Source: JBOGTC01 sp050692055
GTDB lineage: Bacteria; Chloroflexota; Limnocylindria; QHBO01
Assembly (NCBI GenBank): GCA_050692055.1
Contig: JBOGTC010000072.1
Coordinates: 15,792-79,791, forward strand
Length of the DNA stretch: 64,000 nt
Direction: 5' to 3'
The notes under the pieces are model-generated. The model ran no database searches and was not told the DNA's origin. It worked only from the letters and a program-made list of their open reading frames with translations. The position numbers and the translations under genes were made by a program. Shown here piece after piece: positions 43,646 to 52,047 of this stretch (the first letter of the stretch is position 1; each line of letters opens with the position of its first letter).

Positions 43646-45162
43646 CGGCGCTGCGTATCCCGGCCAGCTGGATCGCGGTGGCCGCCTTCTTCTTCCTGGT
43701 GGCGCTCCCGCGGCCGGCCATCCCGCTCATCGACGGTGACGTGTGGTGGCACATCCGGGCCGGGCGGGAGATGCTGTCCAGCGGATCGGTGCCCAGGGTC
43801 GACTCCTGGAGCATCGTCGGCGCCGGCATGCCGTGGACCAGCCAGGACTGGCTCAGCAACGTGGCGCTGGCGCTCGGGTACGGCGCCGGGGAGATCGGGC
43901 CCACGCTCCTGTCCATTGGCTGGGCGCTGCTGGTGGTGGCCGCGCTGGCGCTGCTGTGGTCGGCAATCGGCTTCCGGGTCCGCGCCGTGGGTTGGCTCGG
44001 CCGAATCCTGCTGCTCGCGGCAGGCCTCGTCGTCTCCGGCCCGACCCTCGGGGTCAGGGTTCAGGTCGTGGACCTGACACTGGCGGCGGCGGCCATGGCC
44101 GTCCTGTGGCATTACCAGGCACGCCGCAACGCCCGATGGCTGGTCGCCCTGCCGGTGCTGGCAGTGGCCTGGGCCAACCTGCACGCGGGTTGGCCGCTGC
44201 TCTTCCTGCTCGGCGGTGCGCTCGTGGTGGGCGAGGGGGCCGACCGGCTCGTCCGGCGGCGCCTCGGGCCGGCGCCGCTCAGCTGGCGCGAGCTCGGATG
44301 GCTGTGTGCCGCCCTGGTCGTGGCCCTGGCCGCGATCAGCGTCAATCCCAACGGGCCGGCGCTGTACCTCTATCCACTCGAGACGTCGGGCATCTCGGCA
44401 CACCGCGCCTACCTCGCCGAGTGGCAGGCGCCGAACGTGGGCACGTTCGTGGGCCAGGTCTACCTCGGGTTCCTGGCGCTCGTTGTGCTCCCCACCCTAT
44501 GGATCAGTCGCCGCCGGATGCGCGCCGCCGATCTGCTGATCCTGCTGGGAGTCGTGGTCATGGGAGCGGCCGCCGCCCGCTTCCTTCTGATCGCTGGGCC
44601 GATCGGCGCAGCCGTCGCCGCCCTCTACCTGGCGCCGGCGCTGGCTGGTTCGCGGCCTGGCCGGCGCATGGGACCGACCCTCGCGCGCCTTGCCGTGCCT
44701 CGGCCCGATCCGCGCTACTCGGCGCTCAACGCGACCCTCATCGGGCTGGTCGCCGCCGCCGGTGTCACCCTCGCCGTGGCCCGGGTCTCTCCCAGCGTTC
44801 AGGCCGAGTCCATCGCCGGGCACATGCCGGTCGACGCCGTCGAATGGATCCGCGCCAACGATCCGGGCAGCCGCCCCTTCAACGTCTACGCCTGGGGCGG
44901 CTACCTGGGCCACATGCGGCCGACACACCCGGTCTTCATCGACGGGAGGTCCGACATCTACGGCGACGAGCCGATCCGCCGCTACGCCGCTACGATCAAC
45001 CTCGAGACCGATCCGCAGGCCGTCCTCGACCGGCACGAGATCGATCACGTGCTCTTCCAGCCCGACCAGCCGCTTGCGGAGTGGCTCGACGCCAGCGAAG
45101 CGTGGCGACAGGCCTACGCAGATGACGTCGCGGTGGTCTGGGTCCGGTCAGGGGCCGATTGA
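43642..45162 (+). CDS. Multi-pass membrane protein, GT-C-like, with WGGY...DGRSDIYGD C-terminal motif
   Basis: 506 residues with 10-11 helices. The first external loop reads DGDVWWHIRAGREMLSSGSV and GMPWTSQDWLSNVALALGY, reminiscent of the acidic first loop of GT-C enzymes. The soluble C-terminus has NVYAWGGYLGH and VFIDGRSDIYGDEPIRRY. It is a clear homolog of the protein encoded on the opposite strand at 45148-46632. No characterised member is known to me; a lipid-linked sugar transferase role is a guess. It begins at GTG 43642 overlapping the previous stop. Confidence 0.7.
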   Translation: MTALRIPASWIAVAAFFFLVALPRPAIPLIDGDVWWHIRAGREMLSSGSVPRVDSWSIVGAGMPWTSQDWLSNVALALGYGAGEIGPTLLSIGWALLVVAALALLWSAIGFRVRAVGWLGRILLLAAGLVVSGPTLGVRVQVVDLTLAAAAMAVLWHYQARRNARWLVALPVLAVAWANLHAGWPLLFLLGGALVVGEGADRLVRRRLGPAPLSWRELGWLCAALVVALAAISVNPNGPALYLYPLETSGISAHRAYLAEWQAPNVGTFVGQVYLGFLALVVLPTLWISRRRMRAADLLILLGVVVMGAAAARFLLIAGPIGAAVAALYLAPALAGSRPGRRMGPTLARLAVPRPDPRYSALNATLIGLVAAAGVTLAVARVSPSVQAESIAGHMPVDAVEWIRANDPGSRPFNVYAWGGYLGHMRPTHPVFIDGRSDIYGDEPIRRYAATINLETDPQAVLDRHEIDHVLFQPDQPLAEWLDASEAWRQAYADDVAVVWVRSGAD

Positions 45163-46632
45163 GGCGGAGGCCTCCCGCGGGCAGCTCTCGCGCAGCAGGA
45201 GGACGGAGATCTCGTCGCGGTGCGCCTCGCACCAGCCTGCCTCCTGCGCGGCACCCCGCACGAGCGGGGCCGACGGCGGCAGGAGGATCGCCTCAACCCC
45301 GTAGCGTTCCGTGAGCTCGGCCCACCCGTCGTCCGCGGCGCGGATGGTGGAGTAGTCCTGGAGGATCGCATCGCCATACATGTCGCTGCGGCCGTCGACG
45401 AAGACGCGCCCGCCATCCTCGTAATGGCGGTAGATGGCGTACCCGCCCCAGTCGTAGTCGGCCAGTACGCGGGCGTCGGGCAACACGCGCTCGAGGGCGC
45501 CGGCGCCCTCCACCGGAAAGCCGCGGCGCAGCGCCGCATCGGCGCTCACCGCGCCCGGAATGATGACGAGGACGGCGGCGACCAGGATCGCGGTGACGCC
45601 GGTCTCCAGCACCCGGCGGCCCGCATCGGTCCGGGGCCTCTCTGGCCGGTCCCACCGGAGCAGGCGATCGTCCAGGCCGAGCGCCAGCGTCGGCAGGGCG
45701 AACAGGGCGGCAAGCGGCGCGTTGCGCGTCGCGACCAGGGCCATTACGATCCCCACCAGCGACAGCGTGGTGAGCCAGCCGGGAGTCGCACGCCCGCCGT
45801 TCAACGCCAGCCCCGCGATCAGCAGGAGCAGGCCCCAGTGCCGTGGGTCGTGGAAGTCGGGCGACTGCCACTCCTGGATGTTCCGGATGCCCCAGTCGCT
45901 TCCGTCCAGGTAGCGGAGCGGGTAGACGAGCCCCTCGATCCCGGCGGGCGTCAACGCCGAAGCGGCGAAGGCGGCCGCGACCATGCCGATCACCGTCCAG
46001 CGGCGCGGCGCCATGACCGTCCGGCCAAGAAGCGAGAAGAGCGCGTAGAGGCCGAGCACGCCGAGGCCAACGACGTAGAGGCCGTGGACGTTCGCCCACA
46101 GCGCGAAGAGCGGCACCACCAGCCAGGGTCTGAGCCGATGCTCCGATCGGAGGCGCATGAGCAGGCCGATGAGCAGCGCGACCAGCAGCCACGAGATGGC
46201 CTGCGGCCGCACGGTGGCGAACGGCGCGAAGACGTAGGCCGCCAACGCCAGCAGCGCGGCGATCGACGCGACACGCACGCCCTCGGCGCGCAGGGCCAGG
46301 CCAACCACCAGCGGCGCTGCGCCGATGATGACGCCGAACACGACCCCCGCCGGGACGGCACCACCGCTCGACACGAGCAGGTGGATGAACAGCTGGCCGA
46401 GCCATTCGTGGAGGACCCATGGCTGTCCGGCCCAGGTGAAGGAGAAGGGATCCGTGGACGGCACGCTTCCCGATTCGGCGATCAGCCGGCCGGTGGTCAC
46501 GTGCCAGAAGTAGTCCGCGTCGACAAGCCCGCGAGCCACCACCAGCGCCACGAAGAAAGCGACGTAGACCGCGGCCACCAGCGCGAACGGGCTGGGCAGC
46601 CAGCGCGGGGCGGCTCGGCTCGGCTGGGTCAT
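45148..46632 (-). CDS. Multi-pass membrane protein, paralog of the 43642-45162 product
   Basis: 494 residues with about 11 helices. First loop: DYFWHVTTGRLIAESGSVPS and PWVLHEWLGQLFIHLL. C-terminus: LADYDWGGYAIYRHY and VFVDGRSDMYGDAILQDY, aligning with the paralog's WGGY and DGRSDIYGD. The last 15 nt overlap the end of the convergent paralog. TAGACT lies 9 nt upstream of ATG 46632. Function unknown. Confidence 0.7.
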   Translation of the reverse strand: MTQPSRAAPRWLPSPFALVAAVYVAFFVALVVARGLVDADYFWHVTTGRLIAESGSVPSTDPFSFTWAGQPWVLHEWLGQLFIHLLVSSGGAVPAGVVFGVIIGAAPLVVGLALRAEGVRVASIAALLALAAYVFAPFATVRPQAISWLLVALLIGLLMRLRSEHRLRPWLVVPLFALWANVHGLYVVGLGVLGLYALFSLLGRTVMAPRRWTVIGMVAAAFAASALTPAGIEGLVYPLRYLDGSDWGIRNIQEWQSPDFHDPRHWGLLLLIAGLALNGGRATPGWLTTLSLVGIVMALVATRNAPLAALFALPTLALGLDDRLLRWDRPERPRTDAGRRVLETGVTAILVAAVLVIIPGAVSADAALRRGFPVEGAGALERVLPDARVLADYDWGGYAIYRHYEDGGRVFVDGRSDMYGDAILQDYSTIRAADDGWAELTERYGVEAILLPPSAPLVRGAAQEAGWCEAHRDEISVLLLRESCPREASASIGP

Positions 46633-46641
46633 CGGCTCAGC

Positions 46642-46647
46642 AGTCTA
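46642..46647 (-). promoter_or_regulatory. -10-like TAGACT for the start at 46632
   Basis: TAGACT on the minus strand, 9 nt from ATG 46632. Confidence 0.4.
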
Positions 46648-46708
46648 CGCGGCGGCCGTGGCCGCCCGGAGGTCCCGAAAGTACCACCGCCACCCCGTGG
46701 GGGCTGGC

Positions 46709-46714
46709 TAGTAT
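46709..46714 (+). promoter_or_regulatory. -10-like TAGTAT for a leaderless start at 46722
   Basis: TAGTAT, 7 nt, then ATG 46722. GAAAGTACC lies 25-33 nt further upstream. Confidence 0.55.
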
Positions 46715-46721
46715 CCGCGCC

Positions 46722-48374
46722 ATGGCCCAGCCCGGACCGATGCCGGTGACGGCGGCACGCACGTCCATAGTCGACCTCGTGGCACTCACCGTCCTCGCCC
46801 TGCTGGCCCGCACCACGGCGGCCCTCCTCGTGCCGGGACCGCCGCACGTCGATGCCGCCTACTACACCCTGGTCGCCGAGCGGCTGGCCGACGGCCACGG
46901 CTTCAGCGTCCCGGTGCTGTGGAGCTTCCTCGAGGTCGGCGGCGGGCTGCCTGCCGATCCGAGCCTGCCGGTGCCGAGCAACGGCCACTGGCGACCGCTC
47001 GCCTCGATCCTGGCCGCCGGTCCCATGGCGCTGCTCGACGGCGGCTGGCGCGCCGGGCAGCTCATCATGGTGCTGCTCTCCACGCTCCTCGTCCCGGCGA
47101 CGTACCTCATCGGCTGGCAGCTGTGGCGCTCGCGCCGCGTGGCCCTGCTCGGCGCACTCCTCGCCGTCCTCGCCGGCCCGCTGCTGGTCATGTACCCGCT
47201 GGTCGAGACCTTCGCTGTGTTCGGCGTCGCCGGCGCGACCGCCCTGTACGCCAGCGTCCGCGCCGTGGATGCCCTCCATCCGGGCCGGTGGCTGGTCCTG
47301 GCCGGCGCGGCGGCGGGTCTGGCGAGCCTGGCCCGCATCGACGGCGTGCTGCTGACCGTCGCGCCGGCCACGGCCTGGCTGGTCAGCCGCCCGTTCGGCA
47401 TCGGCCCCTTCGGCTCACCCGCCCGGGCGCTCGCCTGGGGCTCGGCGAGCGCAGTCGCCTTCCTCGTCGTGCTGGGTCCCTGGCTCGTCCGCGACCTGCT
47501 GGTCTTCGGCACGCCGTTCCCGTCCGCCGGCGGGCACACCCTCTGGATCCGCGAGTACAACGAGCAGTTCTCCATCGCGAGCGACCCGACGCCGGCGACC
47601 TACCTGGCCTGGGGACCGCTGAGCATCCTCGCCTCGAAGCTCAGCGCCGCGGTCCAGGTGGTCGGGAGCACGCTGGCGGTGATGGGCGGCATCTTCGGCA
47701 TCCTCTTCCTCGCCGGCCTGTGGCTGCATCGCCGCGACCGGCGGCTGGCGCCGTTCATCATCTACGTCGTCGTCCTGTTCGCCGCCATGGCGCTCATCTT
47801 TACCGTGCACGCGCCGCGGGGCGCCTTCGTCCACTCCGCTCCCGCCTGGCTGCCGTTCGCCTTCCCCATGGCGATCGCCTCGCTGCCCGCCGTGGCCGGC
47901 GCGGCGGGTCGCGCCTGGCGGCTGCTCCGGCGGCCGGCATCCCATCGGCTGATCGAGATGGCGGGGCTGGTGGGCGCCCTCGTCCTGTCGCTCGCGGGGG
48001 GCGCGGGGCTCCTCCTCGGCTGGTCGATGACCCAGGATCGGTACGAAGCGGCCGCGAGGTTCCTCTCGTCCGAGGCCGATGCCGCCGCGGTCGTGATGAG
48101 CGCGGATCCGGCTCGGCTCAACCTGCTCACCGCCAACCCCGGCGTGCCCGCGCCGTTCGATCCGTACCCGGTCATCGAGAAGGTCGTCGAGGCGTACGAC
48201 GTCGACTGGCTGGTGGTGGTGCTGCCGCCAGGCGAGTCACGCGATCCACTCGGCCTGTGGGAAGGGGCGAACGCGACCGACATCGAGGGCAACCACCCGG
48301 ATTGGCTGCCCGCCGAGGCCGCCTTCGAGGCGGATGGCGTCCGCGTCTTCGATGTCGCCGGGCCGGGCGGCTAG
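46722..48374 (+). CDS. GT39/PMT-like (ArnT-type) membrane glycosyltransferase
   Basis: 550 residues with about 11 helices and a soluble C-terminal domain of about 110 residues. The first loop has PPHVDAAYYTLVAERLADGHGFS with an acidic residue at the position used by GT-C enzymes, followed by NGHWRPLASILAAGP. Such proteins move a sugar from a polyprenyl-phosphate donor to lipid or protein on the outer face. Monocistronic, leaderless-type start. It is the last gene of the glycosyltransferase region before the pilus locus. Confidence 0.75.
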   Translation: MAQPGPMPVTAARTSIVDLVALTVLALLARTTAALLVPGPPHVDAAYYTLVAERLADGHGFSVPVLWSFLEVGGGLPADPSLPVPSNGHWRPLASILAAGPMALLDGGWRAGQLIMVLLSTLLVPATYLIGWQLWRSRRVALLGALLAVLAGPLLVMYPLVETFAVFGVAGATALYASVRAVDALHPGRWLVLAGAAAGLASLARIDGVLLTVAPATAWLVSRPFGIGPFGSPARALAWGSASAVAFLVVLGPWLVRDLLVFGTPFPSAGGHTLWIREYNEQFSIASDPTPATYLAWGPLSILASKLSAAVQVVGSTLAVMGGIFGILFLAGLWLHRRDRRLAPFIIYVVVLFAAMALIFTVHAPRGAFVHSAPAWLPFAFPMAIASLPAVAGAAGRAWRLLRRPASHRLIEMAGLVGALVLSLAGGAGLLLGWSMTQDRYEAAARFLSSEADAAAVVMSADPARLNLLTANPGVPAPFDPYPVIEKVVEAYDVDWLVVVLPPGESRDPLGLWEGANATDIEGNHPDWLPAEAAFEADGVRVFDVAGPGG

Positions 48375-48395
48375 TACTTCCGGCGCGAAAGTACT
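48373..48395. promoter_or_regulatory. Inverted repeat AGTACTT/AAGTACT before the DegS-like kinase
   Basis: AGTACTT, a 9-nt spacer, AAGTACT. It overlaps the stop of the GT39-like gene and lies about 90 nt before the kinase start. GGTACTAGG and CGGTACC elements follow at 48439 and 48456, suggesting a promoter region with several GTAC half-sites. Confidence 0.4.
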
Positions 48396-48483
48396 GTTGT
48401 CCCGACGCACACCGGGCGGACAGCATTCTCGTGGAGTCCGGTACTAGGCCGGTCCCGGTACCTATGCACACAGGGGAAGCTTC

Positions 48484-49494
48484 GTGCCGACAGATCCGGC
48501 GGCGGGAACCACGCAGGTCAGCTTCGAACGACTTCAGGCGCAGGCGACGGAGAGCATCCGTCGTGATGCGCGCCGCGTCCACGAGCTGGCCGAGCGGTTC
48601 CGCGGGCAGTATCGCCGCCGCCTCGAGGAGTGGATGCAGGTCCGCGCCCGGATGGATCGCCGGGGCACGGCCCTGCGCCCGGTCGGCACCGATGCGCTCC
48701 GCACGGAGTACGAACAGCTCGGCCGCGAGCTGGCCAGCCTGCAGGCGCGGCTCAAGCGCCTCGAGGTGGCGGCGCGGCAGCTCGACGTCCTGTGCACCTA
48801 CCTCGACCGGGCCGACGCGCCCGGCGACGAGCCGATCCTGGCCGTCGACGACTCACCGGCATCCATCAGCCTGCGCATCATCCAGGCTCAGGAGGGCGAG
48901 CGCCAGCGGTTGGCCGAGGAGGTCCACGACGGACCGGCGCAGGTGCTGACGAACGCGATCTTCCAGGTCGAGTACCTCGACCGCATGCTGGCCGGGCCCG
49001 CCCGCGCCGAGCACGCAGAGCTGGCCTTCCTGCGCGACATGCTCCGGGAAGGCCTGGACGAGGTCCGTTCCTTCATCTCTGACCTGCGGCCTCCGGTCGT
49101 GGAGTTCGGCCTGGCCGCGGCGATCGCCGAGCACGGCGAGCAGCTGCAGGCCCGGCACGGAATCGCGGTGTCGGTCGAGGTCGAGGGGATCGACGAGCGC
49201 CTGACGCCGCCCGCCAAGGCATCGGTGCTTCGGGTGGTGCAGGAGGCGCTGCGCAACGTGCGCAAGCATTCGGCCGCCAGCGAGGTGGCCATCGGCCTGG
49301 AGGAGAGCACGCTGGTCGTCGGCGACAACGGGCGCGGCTTCGACGTCATGCGCCTGGCGTCGGGGGCGAGCCGCAACTTCGGATTGCAGTTCATGCGGGA
49401 GCGGGCCGAGCTCATGGGCGGACAGCTCCAGATCGAATCGAGACAGGGCGAGGGGACACGGATCCTGCTTCGCCTCCCCGAGCCGCAGCAGTAG
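48484..49494 (+). CDS. Cytosolic DegS-like sensor histidine kinase
   Basis: 336 residues without membrane helices. Residues 1-110 are coiled-coil (RRVHELAERFRGQYRRRLEE; LGRELASLQARLKRLEV). The HisKA_3 box is RQRLAEEVHDGPAQVLTNAI with phospho-His near 148. HATPase motifs are EALRNVRKHS, DNGRGFD and GLQFMRERAELMGG. The soluble sensor plus long coiled coil matches DegS of Bacillus. It starts at GTG 48484 and is followed 16 nt later by its regulator. It is likely the regulator system of the pilus locus. Confidence 0.9.
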   Translation: MPTDPAAGTTQVSFERLQAQATESIRRDARRVHELAERFRGQYRRRLEEWMQVRARMDRRGTALRPVGTDALRTEYEQLGRELASLQARLKRLEVAARQLDVLCTYLDRADAPGDEPILAVDDSPASISLRIIQAQEGERQRLAEEVHDGPAQVLTNAIFQVEYLDRMLAGPARAEHAELAFLRDMLREGLDEVRSFISDLRPPVVEFGLAAAIAEHGEQLQARHGIAVSVEVEGIDERLTPPAKASVLRVVQEALRNVRKHSAASEVAIGLEESTLVVGDNGRGFDVMRLASGASRNFGLQFMRERAELMGGQLQIESRQGEGTRILLRLPEPQQ

Positions 49495-49510
49495 GAGGAG
49501 ATCGGACATC

Positions 49511-50281
49511 ATGAAGGCCAACGGAACGACGACCAAGGAGAAGACCGTGGATCAGGTCGAGGAGGGACAGGATCGCCGCCGGGGTGACAGGCGCGCCGGC
49601 GCCAAGACACGCATCGTCATCGTCGACGGGCACACCCTGTTCCGGCGAGGCGTCCGCAACATCCTGGAGCTCGAAGGCGACATGGAGGTCGTCGGCGAGG
49701 CCGGGAGCGGTCGCGAGGCACTCGCCACGGTGGAGCAGCTGACGCCCGACGTGGTTCTGATGGACCTGGGCCTGCCGGCGCCGAATGGCATCGAGACCAC
49801 GCAGCGCCTGAAGCGCGAGCTGCCGCACACCGGCGTCATCGTGCTCGCCAGCAACGACGACGAGGACCAGCTGTTCGACGCCATCAAGGCCGGCGCAGCG
49901 GCGTACGTCCTCAAGGACATCGATCCAACCGACCTGATCGCCATCATCCGGCGCGTGCGGTCAGGCGAGTACCTCATCAACGACAAGGTCTTCGCCAAGC
50001 CGGCGGTCGCCAGTCGCGTGCTCAAGGAGTTCCGCGAGCTCGCCGTCTACGGCTCCGAGGCGCAGCCCATCTTCGCGCCGCTCTCGCCGCGCGAGGTCGA
50101 GATCCTCGACAACATCGCGCAGGGCATGACCAACAAGCAGGTCGCCTACGCCCTGAGCATCAGCGAGCAGACGGTGAAGAACCACATGAGCTCAATCCTG
50201 CGCAAGCTTTCGGTCAACGACCGCACGCAGGCCGTGGTCTACGCCATGCGCCAGGGCTGGATCAAGATTCCCGAGGACTGA
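49511..50281 (+). CDS. NarL-family response regulator with an atypical acidic pocket
   Basis: 256 residues. After a charged, probably disordered N-terminus of about 32 residues comes a receiver (IVIVDGHTLFRRG, phospho-acceptor D85 in VLMDLGLP, lysine in YVLKDIDP), a linker of about 30 residues, and a LuxR-type helix-turn-helix (LSPREVEILDNIAQGMTNKQ). The usual acidic pair is Asp-Gly here (D39-G40), so metal binding may be weaker. A GGAGGAGA Shine-Dalgarno precedes ATG 49511. Probably controls flp/tad expression with the upstream kinase. Confidence 0.9.
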   Translation: MKANGTTTKEKTVDQVEEGQDRRRGDRRAGAKTRIVIVDGHTLFRRGVRNILELEGDMEVVGEAGSGREALATVEQLTPDVVLMDLGLPAPNGIETTQRLKRELPHTGVIVLASNDDEDQLFDAIKAGAAAYVLKDIDPTDLIAIIRRVRSGEYLINDKVFAKPAVASRVLKEFRELAVYGSEAQPIFAPLSPREVEILDNIAQGMTNKQVAYALSISEQTVKNHMSSILRKLSVNDRTQAVVYAMRQGWIKIPED

Positions 50282-50645
50282 GGACCGATGGCGCCGCTGC
50301 CGCGGCGCCGCAAGTCCCTCTCGAAGCGGTACGGGAGTGCCATATCCGCCGCGATGGCCCGCAATCTAGCGTTCCGCCCACGTCGTCACGGGTATCCGGG
50401 GCGACCTTCATCCCGAGGGGGTCGGCGCCTCCACGCCGGCCCCCGGGTCTCCTCCTCCGGTGCAGGGAGCCGTGCCAAATGGCACGGCTCCCTCGTCTGT
50501 CGGCCGGACGTTGACAAGCTGAACCTGCTGCGCGCAAGGTACGGCCGCCTTCCGCACGGCGTAGGACCATCCGGCCATTTGCATCGGTCAGGGCGCGTCC
50601 TACGCTGCCGGCGCAAGTCCTCAAGAAAGGAGGTCCCACGTCCAC
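50282..50645. promoter_or_regulatory. Leader/intergenic region upstream of the Flp pilin gene
   Basis: 364 nt without a convincing gene. It contains the perfect stem-loop at 50465-50492, a -10-like TACGCT at 50601-50606, and a strong AAGGAGGT Shine-Dalgarno at 50627-50634, 11 nt before the pilin ATG. This is the likely control region for abundant pilin synthesis. Confidence 0.6.
50465..50492. terminator. Perfect 12-bp stem-loop
   Basis: GGGAGCCGTGCC-AAAT-GGCACGGCTCCC. It can extend by one more A-T pair into the loop. It is about 185 nt after the regulator stop and 153 nt before the pilin start; it lacks a U-tract, so termination, attenuation or a protein-binding site are all possible. Confidence 0.55.
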
Positions 50646-50831
50646 ATGCTTCAGTTCATCAGCACTCTTCTGGCTCGTTTCCGGCGCGAGGATGAGGAAG
50701 GGCAGACGCTCGTCGAGTACGGTCTGCTGCTCGCCCTCATCGCGATCATCGTGATCGTGGCTCTGCTCTTCCTGGGCCCGATCGTCAGCGAGCTCTTCCA
50801 GAACGTCGGCACGACTCTCGAAGACGTGTAG
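50646..50831 (+). CDS. flp: Flp/Fap-type (type IVb) pilin
   Basis: 61 residues. A basic leader (RFRREDEEG) ends at the prepilin peptidase site G-Q, followed by TLVEYGLLLALIAIIVIVAL with the conserved glutamate and tyrosine of Flp pilins. It is the major pilus subunit, processed and assembled by the Tad machinery encoded downstream. Expression is favoured by AAGGAGGT and isolated by a strong terminator, giving a short abundant mRNA. Length is typical (50-70 aa). Confidence 0.95.
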   Translation: MLQFISTLLARFRREDEEGQTLVEYGLLLALIAIIVIVALLFLGPIVSELFQNVGTTLEDV

Positions 50832-50850
50832 GCGATTCGGATCTAGAGCC

Positions 50851-50886
50851 AACCCCCGTGGCCAGCCGGCCACGGGGGTTTCTTTT
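50851..50886 (+). terminator. Rho-independent terminator of the pilin gene
   Basis: AACCCCCGTGGCC-AGCC-GGCCACGGGGGTT followed by TCTTTTG: a perfect 13-bp stem with a T-run. The best terminator in the window. Confidence 0.93.
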
Positions 50887-50993
50887 GTTCATGGAGCTGG
50901 CTATTGCGGAGCACGGATCCAATCGCCCCGCCGCTGGCAGTACCACCCCAGGGATAGCCCACAAGTCCAGTCGTGAGGCGCGGCGAGGCTGCG

Positions 50994-50999
50994 TAGGAT
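50994..50999 (+). promoter_or_regulatory. -10-like TAGGAT of the cpaB-led tad operon
   Basis: TAGGAT about 75 nt upstream of the cpaB GTG, downstream of the pilin terminator, so the assembly genes have their own promoter. Confidence 0.4.
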
Positions 51000-51073
51000 G
51001 TTGCCCGCAGTCACAACGCTGCGCTCATTCGACCTCATTGGTTCCATTGATCCGAGCTCAAAGGGGAACGTCC

Positions 51074-52000
51074 GTGAAGCGCTCCAATCGCCTGGTGATT
51101 CTGGTTGGCGTCCTGCTCGCCATCCTCGCCTTTGTGGGGATCATCATCTTCCTCAACCAGCAGGCGCCAGAGCCCGTCGAAGAGGCCGAGATCACCGAGA
51201 CGGTGCTCGTCGCCACCGGGGACATCGCCATCGGCGACGAGCTGACGCCGGACCGGGTCGAGGAGCTGGAGGTGCCGCCGGATGCCGTCATCGGCACGCC
51301 GCTGCGGGATCCCTCGCAGGCCGGTGGACGGCCCGCGCTGTTCGCCGTGCCGGCAGGCAGCCAGGTCTCGCTCGAGACGATCGGGCTCGGCGTCACCGGG
51401 CCGGAGAACATCGCCGCGCAGCTGCAGCCAGGGGAGAAGGCGGTCAGCGTCCGCCTCGACCCGCAGACGGGCATGAACTTCCTCGTCCAGCCGGGCGACA
51501 GCGTCGACATCGTGATCTCGAGCGAAGTGGCGGTCCTGCAGCCGACTGAGGACTCGCTGGCCAATCCCGACCAGCCGCCGCGCTTCGAGCAGATCGAGGG
51601 GCTTGCCGGGGCGCGGACCGTGAAGACGGTGCTCCAGGACAAGCGGGTGCTCTACGTGAGCGCCACCAGCGTCACCCAGCCCCCACCGGCTGTCGAAGAA
51701 GACGAAGAGGATCCGGCCGAGGCGCCGGCAGAGGCGGAGGCCGAGCTGCTGAGCATCATTCTCGTCTTCGCCGGCACCGACCAGGATGCCGAGATCGTGA
51801 AGTACATCCAGCGCGACAACTTCGAGCTGTCGAGCGAGGCCACGGAGATCCCGGGCTCGATCTCGGTTGTCATTCGAAGCGCGGACGACGAGGCCATCGA
51901 GGAGACGACCGGCATCACCATCGACCAGCTGGTCGAGCAGTACGGGCTTCGCGTGCCCGGCATCGTGGAGCAGCTGAACGAGGAGGCGCCCGGCCCCTGA
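51074..52000 (+). CDS. cpaB: Flp pilus assembly protein CpaB/RcpC
   Basis: 308 residues. One N-terminal helix (about 5-28, LVILVGVLLAILAFVGIIIF) anchors an extracytoplasmic SAF domain (about 40-110, TVLVATGDIAIGDELTPDRV) and the RcpC-like region (VSVRLDPQTGMNFLVQPGDSVDIV). In diderms CpaB works with the secretin; here no secretin gene is near. An acidic low-complexity stretch (VEEDEEDPAEAPAEAEAE) interrupts the C-terminal domain. GTG 51074 with AAAGGGGAA upstream is chosen. Confidence 0.9.
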   Translation: MKRSNRLVILVGVLLAILAFVGIIIFLNQQAPEPVEEAEITETVLVATGDIAIGDELTPDRVEELEVPPDAVIGTPLRDPSQAGGRPALFAVPAGSQVSLETIGLGVTGPENIAAQLQPGEKAVSVRLDPQTGMNFLVQPGDSVDIVISSEVAVLQPTEDSLANPDQPPRFEQIEGLAGARTVKTVLQDKRVLYVSATSVTQPPPAVEEDEEDPAEAPAEAEAELLSIILVFAGTDQDAEIVKYIQRDNFELSSEATEIPGSISVVIRSADDEAIEETTGITIDQLVEQYGLRVPGIVEQLNEEAPGP

Positions 52001-52047
52001 GGGGTCGGCCAGGAGCAGCGTAGTCAGGCGTAGAGGGTGACGCAGCA

